Source: Microbacterium sp. AK009
GTDB taxonomy: Bacteria; Actinomycetota; Actinomycetes; Actinomycetales; Microbacteriaceae
Reading direction: 5' to 3'
NCBI RefSeq assembly: GCF_013410955.1
Contig: NZ_JACCCG010000002.1
Coordinates: forward strand, 248,001 to 312,000
Length of the DNA stretch: 64,000 nt
Shown: positions 7,494 to 15,356 of the stretch, one piece after another
Layout: every line of letters starts with the position of its first letter
How positions within the stretch are numbered: the first letter of the stretch is position 1
The notes under the pieces: generated by a model
Seen by the model: the letters and a program-made list of their open reading frames with translations, nothing else
Told to the model about the DNA's origin: nothing
Database searches by the model: none
Made by a program: the position numbers and the translations under genes

Positions 7494-8132
7494 GTGAGCG
7501 AGCCCGCGCGATTCCTCGTCGTCCTCGACGCCGATTCGACCCTCATCCGCAACGAGGTGATCGAGCTCATCGCAGATGAGGCCGGCCGCGGCGCCGAGGT
7601 CGCCGCCGCCACGGAGGCGGCCATGCGCGGCGAGGTCGCCTTCGCCACCAGCCTGCGCGCCCGGGTGGAACGGCTCGCCGGCGTCCCCGTCGCGGCCCTC
7701 GATCGCGTGCGCGCACGCGTCGAGCCGACCCCGGGCGCGGAGGAGCTGATCGCCGCGGTGCACGACCGCGGCGGGATCGTGGGCGTCGTCTCGGGAGGCT
7801 TCCACGAGATCCTCGACCACGTCGCGCCGTCCCTCGGTGTCGATCTGTGGCGCGCCAACCGGCTCGCCGTCGCACACGACGCCCTGACGGGACAGGTGCT
7901 CGGACCGATCGTCGACGCCGACGGGAAAGCGTCCACCCTGACGGCGTGGGCCGGCGATCACGGGGTTCCCCGCGCGCAGACCCTCGCCATCGGCGACGGT
8001 GCGAACGACCTCGCGATGATGTCGGTCGCCGGCCTCGGCCTCGCGTTCAACGCCAAGCCGGTCGTCCGGGAACGGGCAGACCTCGTGATCGGTCCGCTGG
8101 ATCTGCGCGAGGTCATCCCTCTCCTCCCCTAG
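7494..8132 (+). CDS. serB: Phosphoserine phosphatase
   Basis: This HAD-superfamily enzyme hydrolyses phosphoserine in the last step of serine synthesis. The 212-residue protein has motif I LDADST (D12 nucleophile, D14 acid/base), motif II VVSGG (S100), motif III lysine near K145, and motif IV GDGANDLAMM (D168, D172). The GFHEILD segment after motif II is also typical of SerB. It lacks the ACT domain that some actinobacterial SerB proteins carry at the N-terminus. Translation starts with GTG. It stands between glgC and an alpha/beta hydrolase, so no pathway operon is evident. Confidence 0.92.
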   Translation: MSEPARFLVVLDADSTLIRNEVIELIADEAGRGAEVAAATEAAMRGEVAFATSLRARVERLAGVPVAALDRVRARVEPTPGAEELIAAVHDRGGIVGVVSGGFHEILDHVAPSLGVDLWRANRLAVAHDALTGQVLGPIVDADGKASTLTAWAGDHGVPRAQTLAIGDGANDLAMMSVAGLGLAFNAKPVVRERADLVIGPLDLREVIPLLP

Positions 8133-8153
8133 GGCGGTGTCGGACGCGGGGAG

Positions 8154-8159
8154 TACGGT
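8154..8159 (+). promoter_or_regulatory. Probable -10 of a leaderless promoter for the second hydrolase gene
   Basis: TACGGT, seven bases before the ATG at 8167. This supports 8167 as the start rather than the in-frame GTG at 8137, which lies upstream of the promoter. Confidence 0.5.
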
Positions 8160-8166
8160 GGCGACC

Positions 8167-8889
8167 ATGGACGTCCTTCTGGTTCCCGGACTCTGGCTGA
8201 CCGCGTCGTCGTGGGATGAGGTGGTGCCCGGACTCCGGGCCGCCGGGCTCGAACCCGTCGCCCTGACCATGCCGGGCGTCCGGCGTGGTGACACGCCTCC
8301 CGACCCTGCGATGGCCGGGATCGGCATCGGCGAATGGGTCGATGCTGTCGTCGCCGAGATCGACCGACGGGACACCCCCGTGGCGCTCGTCGGTCACAGC
8401 GGAGGCGGCAATGTCATCTACGGCGCCGCCGACCTCCGGCCGACGCAAGTGGCGCACCTGGTGTTCCTCGACACCTTCCCGCCGTCGGACGGCGGGATGA
8501 TCTCCGAGTTTCCCGTCGACGGCGACACCGTGCCGTTCCCGGGATGGGACTTCTTCGACGGCGATGACGTCGAAGACCTCGATCCGCAGACGCGTGATCG
8601 AGCCATGACGCACATCGGCGTCGTGCCGCGGAAAGTGCCCACCGACCGCGTCTCCCTCACCGACGACCGACGCCGGGAGATCCCGGCGACGATCCTCACC
8701 AACACCGTCTCGCCCGAGCAGATCGAGGCGATCCGGCAGGATCCGCCCGCCTGGGCCGCCGGCCTCGCCGCGCACGGCCCCCTTCGCGCCGTCTCCCTCC
8801 GTGCGCCGGAGGAAGCGAGCGGCCACTGGCCGCAGTTCTCCAAGCCCGATGCCGTCGCCCGCGCGATCGCGGACGCGCTCGGCCGGTGA
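8167..8889 (+). CDS. Alpha/beta-fold hydrolase
   Basis: A 240-residue hydrolase of the short type without a large lid. It starts MDVLLVPGLWLTASSW; the nucleophile elbow is GHSGGG with S78, and the likely catalytic histidine is H220 in ASGHWPQFS. Such proteins are often annotated as esterases or methyl-esterase-like enzymes; the substrate cannot be told. There is no signal peptide. The position of a promoter-like TACGGT seven bases upstream of the ATG decides the start. It is convergent with fabG and separated from it by 25 bases without a clear terminator. Confidence 0.83.
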   Translation: MDVLLVPGLWLTASSWDEVVPGLRAAGLEPVALTMPGVRRGDTPPDPAMAGIGIGEWVDAVVAEIDRRDTPVALVGHSGGGNVIYGAADLRPTQVAHLVFLDTFPPSDGGMISEFPVDGDTVPFPGWDFFDGDDVEDLDPQTRDRAMTHIGVVPRKVPTDRVSLTDDRRREIPATILTNTVSPEQIEAIRQDPPAWAAGLAAHGPLRAVSLRAPEEASGHWPQFSKPDAVARAIADALGR

Positions 8890-8914
8890 TCCGTCTCGGC
8901 AGCGACGGTGCGGG

Positions 8915-9625
8915 TCAGTGCCCCATCCCGAGGCCACCGTCGACCGGGATGACCGCGCCCGAGATGTAGGCCGCGTCGTCGGATGCCAGCCACGCGACCA
9001 CGCCCGCGACCTCGACCGCGTCGCCGAAGCGTCCGGCGGGGATGTTCTTCTTGTACTCGGCCTGAGTGTCGGCGGGCAGCTCGGAGGTCATGTCGGTCTC
9101 GATGAATCCGGGGGCCACGACGTTCGCCGTGATCCCCCGCGCCCCCAGCTCACGGGTGAGTGACCGCGCGAACCCCACGAGCCCGCTCTTGGAGGCCGCG
9201 TAGTTCACCTGCCCCACCGAACCATAGAGACCGACCACGCTGGAGATCAGGATGATGCGCCCGAACCGTGCGCGGATCATCCCCTTCGACGCTCGCTTGA
9301 CCACCCGGAACGCGCCGCCGAGATTGGTGGCGACGACACTGTCGAAGTCGTCCTCGCTCATCCGCAGGAGAAGAGTGTCGCGGGTGATCCCGGCGTTCGC
9401 CACCACGATCGTCACCGGACCGAGCGCCCCTTCGACCTCCGTCATCGCCGCATCCAGCGACGCGGCGTCGGTGACGTCGGCGCGAACGGTCAGCGCGCCG
9501 TCGGGGCCCTCGCCCGAACGGGCGGTGACGGCCACCCGGTAGCCGTCGGACACGAAGCGCTCGGCGATGGCCCGCCCGATGCCGCGGTTTCCGCCGGTGA
9601 CCAGGACGACACGTTCGTTGCTCAT
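8915..9625 (-). CDS. fabG: 3-oxoacyl-ACP reductase (FabG-type short-chain dehydrogenase)
   Basis: A 236-residue classical SDR. The NAD(P) motif TGGNRGIG is at 10-17, NAG at 77-79, and the catalytic set is S129, Y142 and K146 (YAASK). The ARADVTD and ETDMTSELP segments match FabG of fatty acid synthesis, which reduces 3-oxoacyl-ACP with NADPH. Actinobacteria carry several FabG paralogues and this one is not beside other fab genes, so its substrate could differ. The ATG at 9625 follows TAGGCT by six bases. It is divergent from a small membrane-protein gene. Confidence 0.85.
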   Translation of the reverse strand: MSNERVVLVTGGNRGIGRAIAERFVSDGYRVAVTARSGEGPDGALTVRADVTDAASLDAAMTEVEGALGPVTIVVANAGITRDTLLLRMSEDDFDSVVATNLGGAFRVVKRASKGMIRARFGRIILISSVVGLYGSVGQVNYAASKSGLVGFARSLTRELGARGITANVVAPGFIETDMTSELPADTQAEYKKNIPAGRFGDAVEVAGVVAWLASDDAAYISGAVIPVDGGLGMGH

Positions 9626-9631
9626 CCCCTC

Positions 9632-9637
9632 AGCCTA
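9632..9637 (-). promoter_or_regulatory. Probable -10 of a leaderless promoter for fabG
   Basis: TAGGCT on the minus strand, exactly six bases before the ATG at 9625. Confidence 0.55.
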
Positions 9638-9702
9638 GCCAGGGCGGTTTGACACCCGGGACGACGGCCTGGAACGCTGGAGCCAGCGAGAAAGGGCGCA
9701 CC

Positions 9703-10227
9703 GTGAGCACTCCCGAGAATCCGCAGGGCACCGATCCGACGACCCCCTCCGTCCCGCCGTATCCGGGGACGCCGGAGGGATCGCCGGCTCCCGCGCAGCC
9801 GCCCACGTACGGTCAGGCGCCGGCGTACGGCCAGCAGCCCGCGCCGGGGGCCTACGCCGCCCAGGCACCCTACGGATCGGCCCCCTCCTACGGCACCCCA
9901 CCTCCCTACGGCACCCCGCCCGCGTACGGCGGTGCGCCCTACGGCGCGTACGCGGCGCCCAAGACGAACACGATGGCGATCGTCTCCCTGATCTCCTCGC
10001 TCGTGGGGGTCGTGCTGATCCCCTTCATCGGCTCGCTCGTCGGCGTGATCACCGGCCACATGGCGCTGTCCCAGATCAAGCGCACGGGTGAGCAGGGCCG
10101 CGGTCTCGCGCTCGCCGGCACCATCGTCGGATACGTCGGGCTCGGGTTCATCCTTCTGCTCGTCCTGTTCTTCCTGTCCTTCCTGCCGCTGATCATCGGC
10201 AGCGCCACCACCGGCACGCTCTCCTGA
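9703..10227 (+). CDS. DUF4190-type membrane protein with Pro/Tyr/Gly-rich N-terminus
   Basis: The 174-residue product has two parts. About the first 100 residues are low-complexity and rich in Pro, Tyr, Gly and Ala, with repeated YGxxP-like units (for example PYGTPPAYGG). The rest is a DUF4190-like pair of membrane helices around the conserved segment GHMALSQIKRTGEQGRGLALAG. Proteins with this plan are common in actinobacteria; their job is unknown, and a link with envelope or septum proteins is often assumed but not shown. The GTG at 9703 is chosen because AAAGGG precedes it; the upstream in-frame ATG has no such site. It is divergent from fabG. Confidence 0.75.
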   Translation: MSTPENPQGTDPTTPSVPPYPGTPEGSPAPAQPPTYGQAPAYGQQPAPGAYAAQAPYGSAPSYGTPPPYGTPPAYGGAPYGAYAAPKTNTMAIVSLISSLVGVVLIPFIGSLVGVITGHMALSQIKRTGEQGRGLALAGTIVGYVGLGFILLLVLFFLSFLPLIIGSATTGTLS

Positions 10228-10315
10228 GCCGCCGGTCGCGCATCGCCGCCTTTCGAGATCTCTTGCGATCGAGAAAGTGTTGATCCTCGCCGGAGCCGCC
10301 TCCCTCCATGCGGCG

Positions 10316-10321
10316 TACCCT
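10316..10321 (+). promoter_or_regulatory. Possible -10 for the DUF3099 - SURF1 group
   Basis: TACCCT, nine bases before the GTG at 10331, which would give a leader of about two bases. Confidence 0.4.
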
Positions 10322-10330
10322 TGTCCCATC

Positions 10331-10693
10331 GTGAACCGCTCGTCGAGGCCTCCATCCGCCACGTCGCTGCCCCGCGCACCCCGTGACGATTCCGGCGCGC
10401 GGTCAGCGCGTTACCTGGCGATGATGGGCGTGCGCGTCCTGTGCTTCGTGCTGATGGTGCTGATCACCCCCTACGGGTGGTACACCTGGGTGTTCGCCCT
10501 CGGCGCGGTCTTCCTTCCCTATGTGGCCGTGGTGTTCGCCAACGTCGGCGCGACCGACCGCGTGGCGCGCTCGGTGAATCCGGAGCGTCAGATCACGGCG
10601 CCGGTCGCCGCGGAGCCTGCGCCCGCCCCGACGGAGCGCGTGCTGCGCATCCAGGAGTCCGCCCCGCCTCCGCGGCGCGGAGAGGGCGAGTGA
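10331..10693 (+). CDS. DUF3099-type small membrane protein
   Basis: A 120-residue protein with two adjacent hydrophobic helices (about residues 33-75, including GVRVLCFVLMVLITPYGWY and a second helix ending YVAVVFANVG) and a polar, proline-rich tail. This matches the DUF3099 family found in actinobacteria; the function is unknown. The GTG at 10331 gives the usual short N-terminus. Its stop overlaps the start of the next gene by four bases (GTGA), and that gene overlaps SURF1 the same way, so the three are probably translated in sequence. That suggests a possible link to the membrane or to respiratory complex assembly. Confidence 0.75.
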   Translation: MNRSSRPPSATSLPRAPRDDSGARSARYLAMMGVRVLCFVLMVLITPYGWYTWVFALGAVFLPYVAVVFANVGATDRVARSVNPERQITAPVAAEPAPAPTERVLRIQESAPPPRRGEGE

Positions 10694-10908
10694 GCGGCGA
10701 GGTATCACCGCCGCAGTGCTCACGCGCGGGATGCCGCGCCGCGGCGTCGTGGCTGATCCGCTGGCGCAATCCCCGCATCCACGGCGCTGATCGCTGGAAA
10801 TCGTGGGTGGCCTGCGACGAGCATCGGGACTATCTGCGCGAGTTCCTCGCCGCGCGCTCCTTCCCCCTCGATGTCTCCCCCCTCGCCCGGGAGGTCAGCG
10901 GCCCGTGA
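10690..10908 (+). CDS. Small conserved Cys/His protein of unknown function
   Basis: This 72-residue protein is encoded between DUF3099 and SURF1, with GTGA overlaps at both ends (10690-10693 and 10905-10908). It has four likely metal ligands in a CX4C...CX2H arrangement: C10, C15, C42 and H45. The stretches IRWRNPRIHGADRWKSW and ACDEH also stand out. It has no membrane segment or signal. The ligand spacing suggests a small zinc-binding domain, but I recognise no characterised family. I believe similar proteins accompany SURF1 in related actinobacteria; that is memory, not something the window shows. The tight coupling suggests a shared role, which is only inference. Confidence 0.75.
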   Translation: MSGEVSPPQCSRAGCRAAASWLIRWRNPRIHGADRWKSWVACDEHRDYLREFLAARSFPLDVSPLAREVSGP

Positions 10909-11825
10909 CGGCGACCCGATCCTCCCCCCTCGTCCGTTGGACCGGGTACGCGCTCGTGGCTGTGCTCTTCGCGATCGCCTGCGCCTTCCTGTCGAACTGG
11001 CAGTTCTCGCGCAACGCCGAGCGCTCTGAGGAGCTGCGCGTCGTCGAGCAGAACTACGACGCCACACCCGTTCCGCTGAGTGAGATCGTCCCGGCCGGAT
11101 CGGCTCTCGACCCCGACGACGAGTGGCGCCCTGTCGCGCTCGTCGGGCAGTACCTCCGCGATGAGCAACTGCTCGTGCGCAACCGACCCCACGGCGGCAC
11201 CGCCGCTTTCGAGGTTCTCGTGCCCTTCCGGATGGAGGACGGCAGGGTCGTCCTGATCAATCGCGGCTGGGTTCCCCCGGGCGCCGATCAGGCCGAGCCC
11301 GATGCCGTCCCGGCTCCACCGGAAGGGACGGTGACGGTCGAGGCTCGCCTTCGACCGGAGGAGGCGGCGCCGCGGTCGGGTCGGTCGGCGCCGGAGGGCC
11401 AGGTGCCGACGATCAACATCGGGCTCGTCGCAGAGCGACTCCCCACCGACACGGCGAACGCCCTGCAGCCGTCGCTCTACGCGCTGATGTCCAGCGAGGA
11501 TCCGGCGATCTCGCCTGCGCCGTCGCCTCTCGAGGTGCCCTCCGAGGATCCTGGTCCTCACCTGTCGTACGCGATCCAGTGGATCCTGTTCGCGATCATG
11601 GGGTTCATCTTCATCGGCTACATCATCCGCACCGAGCTCCGCCATCGCCGGGAGGATCGGGAGGATGACGGGACGGAGGCCTCCCCGGCCGACGTCGACG
11701 GACCTTCTCCGGTCATCGCCGAACCCCGCGGCACCCCGCGGGCGCGCCGCGGACGCCGCCGTGACCTCGACGCGAGCGAAGAGGACGCCCTGCTCGACGC
11801 TGCGGGCTCCGATCGTCGCGCCTGA
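10905..11825 (+). CDS. SURF1-family cytochrome c oxidase assembly protein
   Basis: The 306-residue protein has the SURF1 plan: an N-terminal membrane helix (about 11-31), a family-typical FLSNWQF turn right after it, an extracytoplasmic domain with the VNRG-like segment VLINRGWVPPG, and a second helix near residues 221-243 (SYAIQWILFAIMGFIFIGY). A charged tail of about 60 residues follows. SURF1 proteins help insert heme A into cytochrome oxidase subunit I. No oxidase subunit gene is nearby, but heme A and heme O synthase genes lie about 15 kb downstream. The GTG start overlaps the upstream stop by four bases. Confidence 0.88.
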   Translation: MTATRSSPLVRWTGYALVAVLFAIACAFLSNWQFSRNAERSEELRVVEQNYDATPVPLSEIVPAGSALDPDDEWRPVALVGQYLRDEQLLVRNRPHGGTAAFEVLVPFRMEDGRVVLINRGWVPPGADQAEPDAVPAPPEGTVTVEARLRPEEAAPRSGRSAPEGQVPTINIGLVAERLPTDTANALQPSLYALMSSEDPAISPAPSPLEVPSEDPGPHLSYAIQWILFAIMGFIFIGYIIRTELRHRREDREDDGTEASPADVDGPSPVIAEPRGTPRARRGRRRDLDASEEDALLDAAGSDRRA

Positions 11826-11848
11826 AGCCACGCACGACGAAGGGCTGA

Positions 11849-13447
11849 TCACGCCAGGGAGATCAACTCGGCGTAGTCGCGTCCCCAGATATCCTCGACC
11901 CCGTCCGGGAGGATGAGCACGCGCTCCGGGTTCAGGGCGTGCACCGCCCCCTCGTCGTGCGAGACGAGGACGACAGCCCCCTCGTAGTGCGCGAGGGCGT
12001 CGAGGATCTCCTCGCGCGACGCGGGGTCGAGGTTGTTGGTCGGCTCGTCGAGGAGGAGCACGTTGGCGCTGGAGACGACGAGCGTCGCCAGGGACAGCCG
12101 GGTCTTCTCCCCGCCCGAGAGCACACCGGCGGGCTTGAGCACATCGTCACCGGTGAAGAGGAACGATCCGAGGACCTTCCGCGCCTCGGTGGCGGTGATG
12201 TTCGGCGCCGCCGACATCATGTTGTCGAGCACCGACCGCGAGACATCGAGGTTCTCGTGCTCCTGCGCGTAGTAGCCGATCTTCAGTCCGTGCCCCGGGT
12301 CGACCTGCCCGGTGTCGGGTGCGTCCACCCCGGCCAGGATGCGCAGGAGCGTCGTCTTGCCGGCACCGTTCAGGCCCAGGACGACGACCTTCGAACCGCG
12401 ATCGATGGCGAGGTCCACATCGGTGAAGATCTCCAGCGAGCCGTACGACTTCGACAGGCCGGCGGCGGTCAGCGGCGTCTTCCCGCACGAGGCGGGCTTC
12501 GGGAAGCGGAGCTTGGCGACCCGGTCTTCCTGGCGGACCTCGTCGAGGCCTGCCAGCATCTTCTCCGCCCGCGCGACCATCTGATGGGCGGCGGCCGCCT
12601 TCGAGGCCTTCGCGCCGAATCGGGCCGCCTGCTGCTGCAGCACGGTGGCCTTCTTCTCCACGTTCGCGCGTTCCTTCTTCCGACGCTCCTCGTCGGCGAC
12701 CCGCTGTCGCAGGTAGTTCTTCCAATTCATGTTGTAGACGTCGATGACCTGACGGTTCGCGTCGAGATAGAACACGCGGTTCACCGTCTCGCCGACCAGC
12801 TCCACGTCGTGGGAGATGACGATGAGTCCGCCCTTGTAGCTCTTCAGGAACTCACGGAGCCACACCACGCTGTCGGCGTCGAGGTGGTTCGTCGGCTCGT
12901 CGAGGATCATCGTCCCGGCATCCGAGAACAGGATGCGGGCAAGCTCGATTCGGCGGCGCTGACCGCCGGACAGCGTCTTCAGCGGCTGATCGAGGATACG
13001 GTCGGGCAGCGACAGGTTGTGCGCGATCGAGGCGGCCTCGGCCTCGGCGGCGTACCCTCCGAGAGCTTCGAAACGCTCGGTGAGCTGCGCGTAGCGACGC
13101 ATGGCGCGCGCGGCGAGGTCGGCATCGTCGGAGGCCATCGACACAGACGACTCCTGCATGCCGATGGCGATCGTTCCGAGGCCACGCGCATCGAGGATGC
13201 GCGTGCGGGCGAGCATCTCCGGATCACCGGAGCGGGGATCCTGAGGGAGGTAGCCGATCTCTCCCGACCGGTCGACCCGGCCGTCGGAGGGAAGCAGGTC
13301 GCCGGCGAGGACCTTGGTGAGCGTGGTCTTGCCGGCGCCGTTGCGGCCGACGAGGCCCACCTTGTCACCGTCGGACACCCGGAACGACACCTCGGACATC
13401 AGCACGCGGGCACCCACGCGGATCTCGAGGTCGTGTACGGCGAGCAC
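11849..13447 (-). CDS. ABC-F family ATPase (ribosome-associated type)
   Basis: Two fused ATPase domains and no membrane segments, 532 residues. The first domain has GRNGAGKTT and LSGGQRRR; the second has GLNGAGKTT and LSGGEKTR; each ends in LDEPTNHLD or LDEPTNNLD. The roughly 80-residue charged linker between them (about 240-325) is the P-site tRNA interaction motif region. ABC-F proteins bind ribosomes to rescue stalled translation or protect against antibiotics. This one resembles the widespread housekeeping type rather than a known resistance factor, but this cannot be settled by eye. I chose GTG 13447 because the upstream ATG at 13498 is only three bases from a TATACT hexamer, probably at or before the transcription start. 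Confidence 0.87.
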   Translation of the reverse strand: MLAVHDLEIRVGARVLMSEVSFRVSDGDKVGLVGRNGAGKTTLTKVLAGDLLPSDGRVDRSGEIGYLPQDPRSGDPEMLARTRILDARGLGTIAIGMQESSVSMASDDADLAARAMRRYAQLTERFEALGGYAAEAEAASIAHNLSLPDRILDQPLKTLSGGQRRRIELARILFSDAGTMILDEPTNHLDADSVVWLREFLKSYKGGLIVISHDVELVGETVNRVFYLDANRQVIDVYNMNWKNYLRQRVADEERRKKERANVEKKATVLQQQAARFGAKASKAAAAHQMVARAEKMLAGLDEVRQEDRVAKLRFPKPASCGKTPLTAAGLSKSYGSLEIFTDVDLAIDRGSKVVVLGLNGAGKTTLLRILAGVDAPDTGQVDPGHGLKIGYYAQEHENLDVSRSVLDNMMSAAPNITATEARKVLGSFLFTGDDVLKPAGVLSGGEKTRLSLATLVVSSANVLLLDEPTNNLDPASREEILDALAHYEGAVVLVSHDEGAVHALNPERVLILPDGVEDIWGRDYAELISLA

Positions 13448-13501
13448 GGCGAAGGTCCGATCGGTCAGCGGGGAGGGGAAAGGCCGAGTGGCCAGCATCC
13501 C

Positions 13502-13507
13502 AGTATA
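13502..13507 (-). promoter_or_regulatory. Probable -10 for the ABC-F gene
   Basis: TATACT on the minus strand, one of the closest matches to the -10 consensus in the window. It gives a leader of about 48 bases to the GTG at 13447. This spacing argues against the ATG at 13498. Confidence 0.45.
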
Positions 13508-13544
13508 CGACTGCGCCGGCTTCGCCTCAGCCGCCGGTGTCTTC

Positions 13545-13550
13545 TAGGCT
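13545..13550 (+). promoter_or_regulatory. Probable -10 of a leaderless promoter for bioY
   Basis: TAGGCT, exactly six bases before the ATG at 13557. Confidence 0.55.
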
Positions 13551-13556
13551 GAGCGC

Positions 13557-14186
13557 ATGTCATCGATCGCCGTCGCTCCCCGCCCTCGTCGCGTCCTCGC
13601 AGACGTCGTGGCGCGCCCTTCGTCCCGCACCCGCGCCTTCGCCGTCGACGCCGCGCTGGTGACCGCCGGTGCGCTGTTCGTCGCCGTGCTGGCGCAGGTG
13701 TCGATTCCGCTCCAGCCCGTGCCCATCACGGGGCAGACGCTCGGGGTGATCGTGGTGGGCGCCGCTCTCGGAGCGCGCCGCGGCGCCGCCAGCCTGACCG
13801 TCTATCTGCTCGCCGGACTGGCGGGCCTGCCCGTCTTCGCCGACTTCACCGGCACGATCGCGGCTGTCGCCAAACCCAGCTTCGGGTTCATCATCGGCTT
13901 CATCGCCGCGGCGGCCGTCGCGGGATGGTTCGCCGAGCGCGCCTGGGACCGACGGCCCGTTCTCGCGTTCCTCGGCTTCGCCGCGGCGAGCGCGATCCCG
14001 TTCCTCTTCGGCATCCCGTACATGGCCCTCATCCTGAACGTCGTCCTCGGGATGGAGCTGTCCTTCTGGCAGATCCTCGAGGCGGGACTCTTCCCCTTCA
14101 TCGTGGGCGGCATCGTCAAGGCGGCGATCGCCGCCGCCCTCATCCCGGGCGCGTGGGCGCTCGTCCGCAGACTCGACCGCCGCTGA
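13557..14186 (+). CDS. bioY: Biotin transporter substrate-binding subunit BioY
   Basis: BioY is the membrane S-component that binds biotin in ECF-type uptake. The 209-residue protein has about six hydrophobic segments and the family segment VPITGQTLGVIVVGA, followed by GxRRGxxSLxxYL-like sequence (GARRGAASLTVYLL). No energy-coupling genes (ecfA, ecfT) are adjacent, so it may work alone or share a module encoded elsewhere. The ATG at 13557 sits six bases after a TAGGCT hexamer. A strong hairpin terminator ends the unit 23 bases after the stop, ahead of the siderophore operon. Confidence 0.92.
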   Translation: MSSIAVAPRPRRVLADVVARPSSRTRAFAVDAALVTAGALFVAVLAQVSIPLQPVPITGQTLGVIVVGAALGARRGAASLTVYLLAGLAGLPVFADFTGTIAAVAKPSFGFIIGFIAAAAVAGWFAERAWDRRPVLAFLGFAAASAIPFLFGIPYMALILNVVLGMELSFWQILEAGLFPFIVGGIVKAAIAAALIPGAWALVRRLDRR

Positions 14187-14208
14187 CCCACGATCTCTCG
14201 ACATCGAA

Positions 14209-14238
14209 CGAAACCCCGGCCCCGCGGCCGGGGTTTCG
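14209..14238 (+). terminator. Intrinsic terminator after bioY
   Basis: A perfect 13-base stem (14209-14221 with 14226-14238) around a CCGC loop; the 3' arm ends in GGGGTTTCG. It separates bioY from the iron-regulated operon. Confidence 0.8.
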
Positions 14239-14270
14239 TCATTCGGAACGGGCTCGCCCCACGGCTCAGG

Positions 14271-14289
14271 TAAAGTAAGGCTGTCCTAA
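14271..14289 (+). promoter_or_regulatory. DtxR/IdeR-type iron box
   Basis: TAAAGTAAGGCTGTCCTAA matches the DtxR/IdeR consensus (TWAGGTWAGSCTWACCTWA) at 16 of 19 positions by my count. It lies just upstream of the siderophore operon and overlaps TAATCT (14287-14292), a likely -10. Iron-loaded repressor bound here would shut the operon when iron is plentiful. Confidence 0.8.
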
Positions 14290-14305
14290 TCTCCTGGAGG
14301 CTTCC

Positions 14306-15337
14306 TTGACTCACTTCCGTGTGGCTGCAGCGCTCGGCGCCGGCCTCGTCGTCACCCTTTCGCTCGCCGGCTGCGCCGGTTCCGCCGCAACCGGCAGCAA
14401 CGCCGATGCCCCGACGTCGGATGACGGCACCTTCCCGGTCACCATCACCCATGCCTTCGGTGAGACCACGATCGAGGAAGAACCCGAACGCGTGGCCGCT
14501 GTGGCCTGGGGGAATCACGAGGTGCCGCTGGCCCTGGGAATCGTGCCGGTCGGCATGAGCAAGGCGACCTGGGGCGACGACGACGGCGACGGAGTGCTGC
14601 CCTGGGTCGAGGACCAGCTGGCAGAGCTCGGAGCCGAGACCCCGGTGCTCTTCGACGAGACGGACGGGATCGACTTCGAGGCCGTCGCCGACACACAGCC
14701 CGACGTGATCCTCGCCGCCTACTCCGGACTCACTCAGGAGGACTACGACACCCTGACCAAGATCGCGCCTGTCGTCGCCTATCCCGAGGTGGCCTGGGGC
14801 ACGTCCTATGAGGAGATGATCGAGCTCAACTCCGCCGCTCTCGGGCGCGAGGCGGAGGGCGCCGCTCTCATCGACGACCTGCACGCGCAGGTGGACGAGG
14901 CGCTGGCGGCGCACCCGGGCCTGGCCGACGCGAAGGTGCTGTTCTCCTACCTCGATCCGGCCGACCTCAGTCAGATCGGCTTCTACACCGCACTGGACAC
15001 GCGGCCCGGCTTCCTCGCTTCCCTCGGGATGCCGCTGCCGGCCACCGTGGAGGAGATGTCGGCCGACTCCGAGGAGTTCTACCTCAGCGTCAGCGCCGAA
15101 GAGGCCGACCGCTTCGACGATGTCGATGTCTTCGTCACCTACGGCGATCCGCACGGAGAGCTCGTGGCGCAGCTGCAGGCCGACCCGCTGCTCTCCCAGA
15201 TCCCCGCGATCGCTGACGGCAACATCGCCGTCCTCGAGAACAGCACGCCCCTCGCCGCCTCGGCGAACCCGTCCCCGCTGTCGATCGGCTGGGGCATCGA
15301 CGAATACTTCGCGCTGCTCTCCGACGCCGTGAACTGA
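14306..15337 (+). CDS. Ferric-siderophore ABC transporter substrate-binding lipoprotein
   Basis: The lipoprotein captures iron-siderophore outside the membrane and hands it to the permeases encoded next. The 343-residue product has a signal peptide with lipobox LAGC (C23) and a FecB/FhuD-type binding fold: the start VTITHAFGETTIEEEPERV, then PDVILAAYSGLT and a glycine/proline-rich C-terminal lobe. Translation appears to start at TTG 14306, because GGAGG (14296-14300) is spaced five bases from it; the next in-frame option (GTG 14321) would cut into the signal peptide's charged region. It is the first gene of the iron-boxed operon. Confidence 0.9.
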   Translation: MTHFRVAAALGAGLVVTLSLAGCAGSAATGSNADAPTSDDGTFPVTITHAFGETTIEEEPERVAAVAWGNHEVPLALGIVPVGMSKATWGDDDGDGVLPWVEDQLAELGAETPVLFDETDGIDFEAVADTQPDVILAAYSGLTQEDYDTLTKIAPVVAYPEVAWGTSYEEMIELNSAALGREAEGAALIDDLHAQVDEALAAHPGLADAKVLFSYLDPADLSQIGFYTALDTRPGFLASLGMPLPATVEEMSADSEEFYLSVSAEEADRFDDVDVFVTYGDPHGELVAQLQADPLLSQIPAIADGNIAVLENSTPLAASANPSPLSIGWGIDEYFALLSDAVN

Positions 15338-15356
15338 TTCGCGCCGCCCCCCGATC

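Noticed and set aside
10250..10277. Hairpin after the DUF4190 gene (CTTTCGAGATC with GATCGAGAAAG)
   Set aside because: The stem is interrupted by a two-base internal mismatch and no U-run follows, so I would not call it a terminator.
11849..13447. Antibiotic-resistance ABC-F protein
   Set aside because: Nothing in the interdomain linker or neighbourhood points to a known resistance subtype; the housekeeping ABC-F type is more likely.
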